A stretch of DNA of 64,000 bases from Apostichopus japonicus (lineage: Eukaryota > Echinodermata > Holothuroidea > Aspidochirotida > Stichopodidae). The notes under the pieces were generated by a model that did not search any database, was not told the origin of the DNA, and was given only the letters and a program-made list of their open reading frames with translations. Where the stretch lies: the NCBI RefSeq assembly GCF_037975245.1, contig NC_092568.1, forward strand, positions 10,687,501-10,751,500, given 5' to 3'. Of the stretch, positions 13,716 through 24,631 are shown piece after piece (within the stretch, counting starts at the first letter, position 1; every line of letters begins with the position of its first letter). The position numbers and the translations under genes are program-made.

Positions 13716-16700
13716 TACCTGTCCCATTCGTACTCAATATGTTGTACTCGAACCTAAGTCTATACTTTCTCAGATTGGAGAAATGATATGTATAGGACTT
13801 AGATATAATAATTATTTTAGACGATAAAATACAAGTACACAGACCCCCTCCAAACCACCTTACTCCCTCTCCCTCCCCCGCTCCCGGACATATATTAGGC
13901 AATTTATGTATCTATACCTCACAGCCTGGATGTATATCATCCTCCGAATGAGAACAAGTTCCGACAACTTTTTGGTTGACAAATTATCATGCTTCTCCTT
14001 GTCCTGTCAAATTCGCATGATTTTAAAGAAAATTATCGCTCTGACACGAAGGAACGCGGGGGAGGGGAGGGGATGGGAAGGGGGTTGCTACTCCCTCCTA
14101 TGTTGAAGCACCTAAAGGTAAGCAACAAATCTTCCGATGAGACGGACAGTTCAGAAAATAGTGATAATGGCAGCTTGGCTTACAAATTATGTTGGTGGAG
14201 TTATCCGTTTAAAAAACATAAAAACCCTTTTCATATACCCCGATGAAAAGAACTGCAGGTAGGCCTACACTATTTATATAACAGTATCGTATAGGAAGCT
14301 TACACAATTTGGAAGGATAGGAGGGTGGGGTGGGGGGGAGGCAGAAAGCCGATGGGCTTTGGGGAGCTTCTCTTAGACTAATTATATTTCGTTAGGTACC
14401 CCAACGGACGACTATGGCATGCAATTCTAGCCGTCTTGTAAAGTTTTCAGCAACGTTATTTCATGTGTGTTATATCCATTGCTATAATACCGTATTTTTT
14501 TTTTTTTTTTTTTGGTTAGCCTATCTGGTCTTCACTATAGAAGCTCTAATCAATTGGCTAAAAAAAGATCTATATTTGCATTTAAAATTATATGACAATC
14601 AACTTTATTCAGCCTTATCTGTTTCTAATTAACATATAGGCCTACATTAAATAGGCTAACATGTATAAACAGAAGAACGGGAACATCGTTCCATTCTTGC
14701 CGTAGTCAGGAAATTCATTGATTGTTTTTTACTTTTTACATTTTCTCCCCGCTCACCGTGACATAAGCTTTATCTTCTTTTTCCCCCTTTTTTATTGATC
14801 AGTGACAGACTCTATCACTGCTATTGTTATAGCCTAGTTCTTTTTCTTTGTTTTTACTGAAATTATCTCAATTTCAAGATAACACGCTACACTCATTATT
14901 ATAAAAGAAACTATTAAATATATTCATGTAAAAGTAACTTTTTTTAACCGTTTCTTAATCAATTCTTTTCTCTTTTTATCTCCATTTACGCATCTCTTTT
15001 CTCATCTTTATTTCGCTAAATTAGTTAAGCGTCATGCGTGATGATAAAATACCAAGCAACGGGGGTGATTGAACTATTATCTTCCCTCCATTAGACAAGT
15101 CAAAACAATTAGTTAAACAAAACATTCACACCGTTATATGAATGCGGTTAGCGGCACCTTCATGATCACAAAAGTTCATTCTTATCAGCGGTGTGGTGCG
15201 TTTCACGCCTCCTTCCCTCGAGTGGATACCGCGCTTAGGAAAGACGCTAGCGAAACCTTAAGCGGCATTAAATTGATTTGTCGCGCAGGGGAATCTTCTA
15301 ACAGTCTAACAGTTTTAAAGAGCTTCCTTGAAACAAGGCCCAAATAAGCTCAAGTTGACTTCAATCAGAAAAATTACACTTTTAAAGCTTGAAGTCGGTA
15401 GCTTATGTCGGTGTAATATACACTTGTTTTCGCCAACGTGTGGGTTGGGGCAAAGCGAAGGTGGTGGGGGGCGGGGATAGGGGAAGAGTAAAGGTTGAAT
15501 TGAAGGAATGATGCATTGTATTGTATGTTAACCCGGAGGTATAGATATGCCCATTGTTCGTATATAAAATAAAATAAATCCAATTACTATGTTTCGCTTA
15601 TGACACCGTTTTATAAAGTCACCCTTAAATACTTGTGTTCTGTGTTCAATTACACACATCTCTTTCATATTTAAGATATACTATTTGGGCTAAGTGAGTA
15701 CGTCGTTTCCACAAAGACTTATTTTATTTTTCCACAAGACAAGTAAATGACGGGAACTGACCAAGATTTAAAATATGATATACTGACCATTAACTTGAAC
15801 GATGTTGGACCGTAGTCCTTCTTCTCTCCTTCCCACACACAGGTGTGTATATAATGGTAGCGTATTGTATTTAGCATTGCAATGGCTGACAAAATATGTT
15901 GCGTATACAATAATAGTCATAACGACTATGTATGTCATGTCGCGTTATTCAATAGGACCTATATGTGTTAATCATAGTATTAACACCCCTCCCCCCTCCC
16001 CCAAACACCCGTACAAAATGTTATAGTTGTGCCTCTGTAAAGATTTGGAGCTAGGAAGTTACGAGAAGAGAGGAGTTGAGGGAGTGGATTGGGCGGTGTA
16101 AATCTTAGAGCTATAGTTATATTTGTTATAAATTATGTTATAATTATGTTATAAATATGTTATAGGCCTATGTTATAAATATGTTATAAATAAACATGTT
16201 ATAAATATGTTATAAATTATGTTATAAATAAATGTTATAAATTATTCCTTATTAAGACATTAATTATATTTTCATTTATGTGTTTACTTTTTTTCTTTGG
16301 GAGTCATTTACTTTGCTCAGCCTGTATTGGCTTTTTAAAGGACTTCCCCTCACATTTATATATTTGTTACCTGTGGAAAATCAAATAAACAAACAAATAT
16401 TTGTATAAAATAACTTACCGGCACTAACTTGGACATATGACTTTCTAAGAACCTTTCTAAGGATTGTGGTGATTTACGTTCGTTGTGTTAGTAAAAGGTT
16501 CCAAACATCTTTTTATTTTCTATTGTAACCTATAAAGACGGAGTAAGAACAAAAATTCAAGATTATCAGTTTGTATAAATGGTGTACATTTCTTTTTCGC
16601 GGAACTGCATCTAGGCGATAAATACATCATACCACACTATATATCAATGTACAAATCATACATACAACTCTTTTGTTCAACTTCCTGGCAATCGGAACTT

Positions 16701-17680
16701 TCCTTTTCTCACCTTTTCCCCAAAATTTCGATCGCAAATAAAAAAAGAAAGAAAAACAAACATTTACTTTAAATCAGAATGCTTTGTATCATCACGTGAC
16801 AACACTGCCATCATTATTCTTAAATGCTTTGTTTTCCTCTTTTCAAAAAAAAAAGTTATTTTGATATTCCTTTTTACATTTTTTGGTATAAAGAAAGGCC
16901 TAATTAAAATACCATAAATCAAGAGAATATTTTGCACATTTTTTCTTTTCGACGGTCAATCGCAGGCACGTCTTAGATATGCGATAAATAATAAATCGAT
17001 ATCATTACTATAAATGCGTGACTGAGGTGCGGGGCGCTTTCTATGTATCACTTTAGTATTCGTTAATCATAAGTCAACGTTATACGGGCAACGCACTGCA
17101 AATTAAACGGCTTTACCGCGACAGGCGGACAACAACGGGTGCTAGTCGACGCAGCCTTTTGGGGCTTGCGTCAGTCGAAAGTGTGAATCAATTAGGACTC
17201 ATTTCTGTTCGAAGGTGTCGGCTTCCTATTACCAATCCAAATGATCCCTTTTTAAGTAACTGTGACGAGCGCTTCTGTCATTTTTTAGCTTCATTACACA
17301 CGCTGTCCAAATTCGCAGGTGCGTCGATTCTAATAGATCACAAACTTGTTAAGCGATTTGCCAAGGGATAAAAAAAAAAAAAAAAAATTATCTTTCATCT
17401 TCGTGAGAAATGCTTTTTCTTCTTTTGCTTGTGTCCCGAAAGAATAAACTAACACGAGAGAGAAATCTCGTTTTCTCAAATATTACACATAGTTGTAAAA
17501 TTTTTACTTACACGGTTTGAGATATGTCACAGGGGTGCTATTTAAGATAGGCACATGTAATAATAACCTTGAAAGTTGTTAATTAATTCAGTCAAAGAGG
17601 GCGCTCTCTTTTAAAATCTGCCAGATTGAGAAAACTGGGTGGAAAGTATACGGTCTGACAAGTTATAGAGTGCACCAGAT
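13716..17680. other. intergenic, no gene seen
   Basis: No exon with splice sites and coding bias was found. The stretch contains a poly(T) run near 14495-14513, the TTATAAA-type tandem at 16128-16250, and a possible retroelement A-rich tail near 16375-16400 (AAATAAACAAACAAATA). Short ORFs at 15138 and 17159 show no recognisable domain. Confidence 0.5.
16128..16250. repeat. degenerate ATGTTATAAAT tandem repeat
   Basis: Variants of ATGTTATAAAT are repeated about ten times with irregular spacers. It is a simple AT-rich minisatellite. Confidence 0.85.
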
Positions 17681-17960
17681 ACACATAGAGAACACAGTAA
17701 CTACTATACATCTGTAAATTTTGTGCCATTGTAAAACCGGGATCGTGCTATTAATCGGTAGCATGTGCTATTAGGATTACAATAGGAACTGAGGATATGT
17801 GTAATTCCAACAAATCCAGTTGTTGGGATTTGTTGGGATTACACATGTCATATATACTCAGTACTTACTGTAAACCTAAAGCACATGCTACCGATTTATC
17901 ATATTTATCAGCACGATCCACAGTAGTTACTGTAATCTGTGTGCGAATCGGTTGCAGAGT
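17681..17960. mobile_element. large foldback element D, copy 2 (uninterrupted)
   Basis: It has the same inverted-repeat organisation as 11798-13715. The outer ends carry AACACAGTAACTACT and its inverse AGTAGTTACTGTAATCT, and the inner arms carry GGTAGCATGTGCTA and GCACATGCTACC. The core surrounds AACAAATCCAGTTGTTGGG. It lacks the C insertion, so it serves as the empty-site reference. It has no coding capacity, and the class of the parent transposon is not clear. Confidence 0.85.
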
Positions 17961-19129
17961 ATGGCAAGCCATTTGGGACAAACACCGCATAATATATCCG
18001 GGTATTAATTTTAATAAATACGCGTAATAAATTCGAATATATTCGCGTATATATTATTAGCCAATCATAAGGCTTAAATATATCCGCGTATTAATATCGA
18101 ATATAAACACGTGTTAATTTGTCATACTTAGAAATTACAACAACATATGCCAATATGCTACCAATGATGTTATATGTACGGTATGACGTCATGCACACAT
18201 ATACGAGCGACAATTAAGCACAGAAAACAAAAAATAAAATCGAAAATTAAAATAATTCGAGTCGAAGGAAACTTAAAGGAAATACAAACACAATCGTGGA
18301 CCAATCCTGTCCCTTTTGTCGGAGATATCAATGCTTGAAAGTTGAGTCAGTGGCTGAAATTATGTCGAAGTGTGATGTCATATACCGGTAGGTGTTATAT
18401 ACAGCAAATATACAAATATATACAAATATATATATACAAATATATATAAATATATAAAAATATATACAAATATAAACAAATATACCAGCAAATATACAGC
18501 CTAGATGGAGCTCAATTTCTAATCAGGTTAACAGACAAAAACCTCAGCTAGTTACACATAGTTTGTTTGTAACATTGTATAATTAAGTTTACTACTAATG
18601 TTACTATAATTGTAACAAATAAATCTTGTATGTTACGTAACATCAGGTACTGGTGTATGTCTCGTGCACTTAAATTGCACCATACTGTGTTCGCCGCACG
18701 TCTAATGAACAAATCGTGTATTAACTATTGTTATTGTTCAAACTGTAATCTTTGTATGTTATGTAAAACCGGACAGTCTTTGGCCCTATATACTCCACCA
18801 AAGAGTGTGGAGGATTCCAGGAGCTTCGCCTTTGGATCCTATACCAAGAGGTGTAGAAGTGGCTAAGGTTAAGAAACACTGCTTAAAGAGCAACTGGAGG
18901 CCTATTAAATGCACTTAAAAAATTATCGATACTCGACATACAAAGATGTAAAAAAAAAAGTTCGTTGAAAAGAGGGCGGCATATCAAAACTGTAATGAAC
19001 AGATACCGGTAACCAACTTTTTCTTTTAAATGCTGGCGCCCTTTACCATGACTAAATACTTGTCGAAGATTATTTTTTTAAACAAACGTCACCCAAGATA
19101 GAGAAACTGGGCAAGACAACGAAAATGTT
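17961..19129. other. intergenic, AT-rich, no gene seen
   Basis: There are repeated ATATCCGCGTATTAAT-like blocks at about 17990-18115 and a degenerate ATATACAAAT tandem at about 18400-18490. A TGACGTCA site lies at 18184. Nothing else was recognised. Confidence 0.5.
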
Positions 19130-19137
19130 CCCATTTT

Positions 19138-19911
19138 CAGGGGCGTAGCGAAGGGGTTTTTGTTGGGGGTGTGGAGAATTTGATTTGCCGACGGATCTGG
19201 AAGTGGTGACTGAAATGGGGGAGGGGTCTAAGGGGAGGGGGTGTCCCCCTCCCCTTTGGAAAATTTTTAGTTTTGAAACGTCCTTAGATGCAATCTGATG
19301 TATATTTTAAGTCAAATTTGATTTGCCGACGGATCTGGAAGTGGTGACCGAAATGGGGGAGGGGTCTAAGGGGAGGGGGTCTCCCCCTCCCCTTTGGAAA
19401 ATTTTTAGTTTTGAAACGTCCTTAGATGCAATCTGGTGCATATTTTAAGTCAAATTTGATTTGCCGACGGATCTGGAAGTGGTGACTGAAATGGGGGAGG
19501 GGTCTAAGGGGAGGGGGTCTACCCCTCCCCTTTGGAAAATTTTTAGTTTTGAAACGTCCTTAGATGCAATCTGGTGCATATTTTAAGTCAAATTTGATTT
19601 GCCGACGGATCTGGAAGTGGTGACTGAAATGGGGGAGGGGTCTAAGGGTAGGGGGTCTACCCCTCCCCTTTGGAAAATTTTTAGTTTTGAAACGTCCTTA
19701 GATGCAATCTGGTGCATATTTTAAGTCAAATTTGGCACGGAAGAAGCTCCCGTTCTCCTTTTCTCTATTCAGCTATCCTTCTTTCTTCCCCTTCCGCTCT
19801 CTTCACCTTTTCTCCTTTTGCCGACAGACCCAAAATTTGCCGACAGCGACCAAATTATTGGGGGGGGTGTGACACCCCCCCACACCCCCCCCCCCGCTCG
19901 CTACGCCCCTG
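19138..19911. mobile_element. non-autonomous hAT-type element A with four internal 138-bp repeats
   Basis: The TIRs are CAGGGGCGTAGCGA and TCGCTACGCCCCTG. The 8-bp TSD CCCATTTT is perfect at 19130-19137 and 19912-19919. The interior is dominated by four near-identical 138-bp direct repeats. Poly(G) follows the left end and poly(C) precedes the right end. No transposase is encoded. Confidence 0.93.
19183..19734. repeat. four-copy 138-bp tandem repeat inside element A
   Basis: ATTTGCCGACGGATCTGG starts at 19183, 19321, 19459 and 19597, an exact 138-bp period. Each unit contains the near-palindrome GGGGAGGGGGTCTCCCCC and the line TGCAATCTGGTGCATATTTT. Very low divergence between units indicates recent amplification. 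Confidence 0.97.
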
Positions 19912-19919
19912 CCCATTTT

Positions 19920-20573
19920 ATTTGGTGGTGGCTATGACAATACTATAACGAACAGACATTTGTCATGAAGAGGGCAGGTTTAATCAGCCAGATGAGTGGA
20001 TATTCCGTCGAATAATATTCCACTCCTCCCACACATCAACAAAAACAAACGAAAAAGGGATAAACCCTCTGCCTCCATAAAATCCTATGATGTATATGAA
20101 CACAGAGTGTGATGACTATCGTTGACTTCACATATTTGAAAGTCAACGAACGTACCATCTTTTGTTTTTCTGGGGAATTATGTTTTCGAATGGCGTCCTC
20201 CACTTATGACGCTTACGTACCCCTTTTGTTTCTTCGAAAGTACAGGTGTTTCCCTTTTGAACTGTTCGTCCGTCAGTTTTATTGAGTTGCTTTCAGCTCT
20301 ATCCCTGCAGCTTTCGTTTATGTGTAAAGTGATGTTAAATATTATTTGAAGACGTGGCATAGCCTATATTTTGTTAACCGAAATTAGACTAAAAATGGTG
20401 TTCTTGTTGATTTTTCTTGAAGAAAAAGTTATCAGAAGAAAACCAATAGTTTTAATTTGGGACGTTGAGATTGTTGACGATTACACTTATATGTTTTATA
20501 TTTAACTATAATACAACAATTACGGTACTTAACGAAGGCCCGGTCATGCTTAGGCTAGCATTTTTAACCAGCA
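19920..20573. other. intergenic, no gene seen
   Basis: Non-coding sequence between element A and the TA tract. No exon, tRNA or repeat was recognised. Confidence 0.5.
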
Positions 20574-20590
20574 ATATATATATATAAATA

Positions 20591-20684
<94 letters not shown>
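20574..20684. repeat. (TA)n tract at the left border of the Penelope remnant
   Basis: About 110 bp of TA end exactly where similarity to a Penelope-like element begins. Confidence 0.95.
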
Positions 20685-20686
<2 letters not shown>

Positions 20687-20692
20687 GAAACA

Positions 20693-21413
20693 TTGACGTA
20701 CAAAACTCGTCAAACCAGTTCCAAAAGGGTACCATTGGTTACTGAATTCCACCCTGGTCTCCCACCACTGGCTAATATCATTCAGAAGAACTTTCACCTA
20801 CTTCAAGGCACCGAACGCCTGAAATCAGTATTCCCAGAATTACCTGTCATCGCCTTTACAAGACCCAACAACCTACGGGATATCTTAGTTCGGGCATCCT
20901 TTCGGGATGACACCCCATTAGGGGAAAGCAACAGAAACTACAGGATCATCGCCCTGTACACAAAATTGCAAAACGTGCTCACTTGTCGATTCGACCGGGG
21001 CCTTTCAGAGCAACCAAACCAAACGCACGTTCCAAATTCGGCACAAAATTAACTGCCTATCCAAAAATGTCATTTACCTCATCTACTGCAATATTTGTAA
21101 CTTACAATACATTGGAGAGTCAAAAAACACTCTTAGAATGAGAATGACACAACATAGATCGGCGATCAAAACAAAAAAGATCTACCAACCTGTTGCAAAT
21201 CACTTCAATCTCCAAAATCATTCAATTGAGAATTTGCGTGTTATTGCCATTGACCAGAACGATTCTTGGACAGATAAATCTAGGAAAGCGAAAGAAAATT
21301 TCTGGGAACTAAACCTAAAGACCACGGCACCATTCGGTTTAAACATCAGAAACGATTTGCCGTCCCAGATAAACCAAAACAATTCCTTTACAATTACGAC
21401 GGAATCGGATTAA
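20693..21413 (+). pseudogene. PLE reverse transcriptase C-terminus plus GIY-YIG endonuclease, frameshifted
   Basis: The first open stretch, 20693-21049, carries FTRPNNLRDILVRASF, the linker typical of PLE proteins. It then hits a stop. A second frame, open from about 21000 to 21413, continues with INCLSKNVIYLIYC, CNICNLQYIGES and LRMRMTQHRS, the GIY-YIG core with its adjacent cysteines. One frameshift near 20990-21000 therefore separates the two parts. In intact elements the protein copies its RNA by target-primed reverse transcription and nicks DNA with the GIY-YIG domain. Here the N-terminal RT domain is absent, so this is a relic. Confidence 0.85.
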
Positions 21414-21570
21414 AATAATCCGACGCGGATTAAAATAATCCGAATTTCTAAAACTTCTGCTCAATTCAGCAGAAATCAGTAAGTCGCTTTGCCTTTACAA
21501 CCATGCCGACATCTTCTCTATAAAACAGTTTCAATTCCTGCTACTCCTTGTCACTTTCGGTGATCATGCA

Positions 21571-21598
21571 CTGAAGAAGAGCTAGTTTTGCTCGAAAG
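21571..21598 (+). ncRNA. hammerhead-like ribozyme motif in the PLE 3' region
   Basis: CTGAAGA (fits CUGANGA) is followed by A, a GAGC/GCTC stem with a 7-nt loop, and then GAAA. PLEs are known to carry hammerhead motifs in their terminal regions. The extra A before stem II and the lack of an obvious stem III make activity doubtful. Confidence 0.35.
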
Positions 21599-21724
21599 CT
21601 CTGCAAAAACCAAACATTGGCTGTTTTACTTCCAATCACTTACCTAATTCAATTATTGTATCTCACTCGAGATCCAGCCTTTCTCTAAATGCAGCATAGT
21701 TGTTTAACAGTTTTTCCGTTATTC

Positions 21725-21729
21725 CTATA

Positions 21730-21793
<64 letters not shown>
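21725..21793. repeat. (TA)n tract at the right border of the Penelope remnant
   Basis: About 70 bp of TA begin right after the PLE 3' region. Confidence 0.93.
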
Positions 21794-21795
<2 letters not shown>

Positions 21796-22208
21796 ATGCT
21801 GTTTAATGATATAATGGCTGTGTACGGGGTCTTATTACATAAAAAAATGATTATATCGAAGCTTCCCACCTTCAAATAACCAAAGACTAAAATGAAATCA
21901 GTTCATGCCAAAATGATATCGCAAAGGTGTGTATGTATATGGTGAATTAGGTGGGCATGCTGAGACTCGAATCTCAATGGCTTTATCACGAAATTTTCAT
22001 CACAGCACAGTAAGTCAGAGGAACGCATTTAAACAGCTTTAAAACAGTATCTATAGTTTGATAATTACACATACTCTAATTTCATAGCCTATATGCAGTC
22101 GCAACGAGAAGAGCTATTTCCTATATATACCTACCATTCATTGCCTTTTCTTTACAAGTAGTTCTAGTATTAAGTAAGAATTATACTAGTAATTATAATA
22201 CGTTCATC
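21794..22208. other. intergenic, no gene seen
   Basis: Unremarkable AT-rich sequence between the TA tract and hAT element B. Confidence 0.5.
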
Positions 22209-22290
22209 GCCGTGTGCAGTGGCGTAGCTAGGATTTTTTGAGTGGGGGGCCATGGGGGGCTGTTCTTTCTTGTGGGGGTGCCGGAGGTTA

Positions 22291-22380
22291 CTATCTGAGC
22301 GGAGCGCCACCTTGGTTGGCGCGGAGCGTACAGAGAAAATTTGAGATTTCAGCACCCCCCCAGATCGCAGGAGATGGCAC
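22291..22380 (+). other. conserved structured module, copy 3 (in B)
   Basis: ATCTGAGCGGAGCGCCACC, TT and GGTTGGCGCGGAGCG repeat the shared design about 71 bp inside the left TIR. The closing partner is CCCAGAT. The last hairpin is degraded (GCAG-GAGA-TGGC) but keeps a GNRA-type loop. Confidence 0.7.
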
Positions 22381-22581
22381 CTGTGAGGCAAAATAGCAAC
22401 CAAAAAGATGTGCAACTTTGGTGACAGAAATGAAAAAAAAAGTTTTTTCTCTTTCATGCTGACTGGCCTTGCCAACTCAGCCAGACTTTTAACTTGAGGG
22501 AAGTTGGCATCATAGGCATACGGGACCATTTCAGTTTGGGGGGGGGGGCAGAACTTTTTGTGCCTGAAAGTTCCTGTGACA

Positions 22582-22670
22582 CTATCTAAGCGGAGCGCCA
22601 CCATCGGTTGGCGGGTAGCGTACAAGAAAATTTTTGGCACACAATGCCTCTCAGGTTGCCGGAAACGGCA
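22582..22670 (+). other. conserved structured module, copy 4 (in C2)
   Basis: Nearly identical to copy 1 at the equivalent position of C. GCCG-GAAA-CGGC is intact; the inner hairpin base has GGCGGG instead of GGCGCG. Confidence 0.7.
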
Positions 22671-23082
22671 CTTCTGAGGCCTCGCAAGTTGCATATAAAC
22701 ATTCTTTATTTTATAATCTCACGTTTTAGAAATTTACACTTCCCCAAAAATTTGGTAAATTAGAAGAAGAAAAAATGGTAACATCACTTTGAAGGGGGGA
22801 AATGGGACAGTATATTTTTTAAGCTCCTATATTTAGTTACCATATTTATTATTTTAACACAGTACTCAGCTACCTCCAGAAAAACATACATTGTTCAACG
22901 ATACGTAGGCGGGATAATGTCGCTGTGTCGTGTGAGACTGCAATTTGTCTCACAAAAAAGTATAAAATATAACAAAGAATATGATAAACCTGTACTTCTA
23001 GGCTTGTAGGTACTCCCCCCCCCCCCCACCATCCATGAAAAAAATTGTTTCTTTTATACACTCATGTCGGGGATATCCAGGT

Positions 23083-23720
23083 CAAGGGCGGCGGAAGCAC
23101 TTTTAATCTGGGGGGGGGGGGCACCGACATCAAAGGGCACTTTGCAGAAAATCGATTGAAATGATGCAGCCTTATATTCAGTACCCTTTATAACTCTTAT
23201 TGTATTATCTTATTTGTGTATACACATCACTCCATCAACGCCCCCCCCCCCCCTCAAGAAAAATATGCATTCTAGCACTGCAATATCCAATGCGCAAATT
23301 GGGAAACAAGGAACAAGTTTTCTTTTGAGACAAAATGAGGTGAAATCATGCTAGTTGCTAATGTAGGAATCTTCCAAATTAGAGTTTTTTTCTTGTTAAT
23401 ATCTTAACAAATTTTTTCCATTCGAAAATGTTTTGAGTTTGACTCACAGAAATTCGTTAAAAGTCACGGGCTTAGCCAGGATTTGCAAAGTTGTATGCAC
23501 GACTATCTGGGCGGAGCGCCACCATCAGTTGGCGCGGAGCGTACTAGCAAATTTTTGGTTTTACAAACCCCTCAGATGGCCGGAAACGGCCCTTCCCGAG
23601 TGTTCATTCTGGTTCCCTGGCCTCTTGCTAACTTGAGGCACCTCAATTTTTATGTAGAAAGAAAGGCACATTTTTAACCTGAGGAAAAGTGGGGGAGGGG
23701 CACGTGCCCCCTTTTCCCCC

Positions 23721-23722
<2 letters not shown>
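23083..23722. mobile_element. hAT-type element L2, right end deleted, nested in C2
   Basis: It starts CAAGGGCGGCGGAAGC after a slightly mutated flank ATCCAGGT. The right TIR is missing; sequence runs directly into a TA tract. Its internal sequence matches L1, including the module at 23502-23592. Confidence 0.85.
23502..23592 (+). other. conserved structured module, copy 5 (in L2)
   Basis: ATCTGGG pairs with CTCAGAT through a G-T wobble, the inner hairpin is kept, and GGCCG-GAAA-CGGCC is intact. Confidence 0.75.
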
Positions 23723-23760
<38 letters not shown>

Positions 23761-23763
<3 letters not shown>

Positions 23764-23891
23764 CCAGAGCACAAGAAATTCGGGCAAAAGTCCTGAAATA
23801 TTAGGGCAGCATAAGAGGAGAATTTTTTTTTCTCCTGTTAGGCTGCCCGAATTTTTCAGGACTTTTGCCCGAATATCTTGTCCTCTGGAAA
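23761..23891. repeat. long hairpin near the right end of C2
   Basis: Equivalent of 13401-13542: TTCCAGAGCACAAGAAATTC facing its near-complement, with CGGGCA motifs in both arms and a short T-rich loop. Confidence 0.88.
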
Positions 23892-24631
23892 TTTAGGGGC
23901 AGTCTGCCCCCCCCCCCCCCCCCGCCTCGTACGCCTATGGTTGGCATCATTTGTCGTTTCAAGGTGTCAAGGCCTTTCTCCCAAATCAAACCCCTGTGGG
24001 CTACCGGTAGGTTTGCAGGATATGCCCACATGTGGACTTAAATAGCATTAGAGGAAGGGGATGGGAGACTAACACGCATCGATGTTTCGGTAATGGTCCA
24101 CATTGGTGGCTCGGTGCTAATTAGGCCATTTATTGGGTTTCTTGAGGCAGCTGTCATCAGATTACATGTATTGGTAGATATCGATATCGCGCAGCACAAC
24201 AAGGTTCGTGGTGTATGGTCGCAATCGTCGCATCGACCATTGCCATGCCATGCTGTGTGACCATTCTCATGATTACTACAGATATTGTATTATTCTTATT
24301 CTGCCAGATGCAGACGAGAAAATTGTGTAACTCTATTTCCCAAATTATTGAACAAAAAATATCAGTGAATGGCACTGATGAGTTTTTTTTACATTTTTTT
24401 TACCCCATTCCCAGTGGGGGGGCAGTGGGGGGCCAGCCGATTTCATGGGGCCTCGGCCCCCAGCCCCCCCCCCCGTAGCTACGCCACTGGCCGTGTGTGT
24501 TTCAGCAAGAGCGCGTGTGTGTTCGCAGAATATAACTCAAGTGACCAAACAGTGGACAAAATTTTGGCAAATACATAATTAATACCATGTTAGAGACGGG
24601 GCGGAGAGTCGACTGTAGAAAGGGAGAGAAA

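Larger units (their letters stand above)
20685..21724 (+). mobile_element. 5'-truncated Penelope-like element (PLE) between two (TA)n tracts
   Basis: The segment encodes the region after the PLE reverse transcriptase palm followed by a GIY-YIG endonuclease. It then has a non-coding 3' part of about 300 bp containing a hammerhead-like motif. (TA)n tracts at 20574-20684 and 21725-21793 border it on both sides, so it appears to sit inside one original TA tract. The RT core is missing, so it cannot be autonomous. Confidence 0.8.
22511..23939. mobile_element. non-autonomous hAT-type element C2, nested in B
   Basis: The ends CATAGGCATACG and CGTACGCCTATG match C1. The TSD GTTGGCAT is perfect at 22503-22510 and 23940-23947. 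It shares the internal L insertion with C1. Relative to C1 it lacks about 180 bp spanning the right end of L and the TTCGGGCA-rich segment, joined at a TA tract near 23723. Confidence 0.92.
22217..24489. mobile_element. non-autonomous hAT-type element B, host of nested C2
   Basis: The left end is CAGTGGCGTAGCTAGG and the right end GTAGCTACGCCACTG. The TSD GCCGTGTG is perfect at 22209-22216 and 24490-24497. With C2 and its duplicated target removed, B is about 836 bp. It has its own structured module at 22291-22380. Poly(G) and poly(C) tracts lie just inside the ends. There is no transposase ORF; the 174-codon antisense ORF at 22170-22694 crosses element boundaries and is not a gene. Confidence 0.92.

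Noticed and set aside
22170-22694. 174-codon minus-strand ORF resembling the ORF at 11978-12163
   Set aside because: It lies across hAT elements B and C2; similarity is that of the repeated non-coding element.
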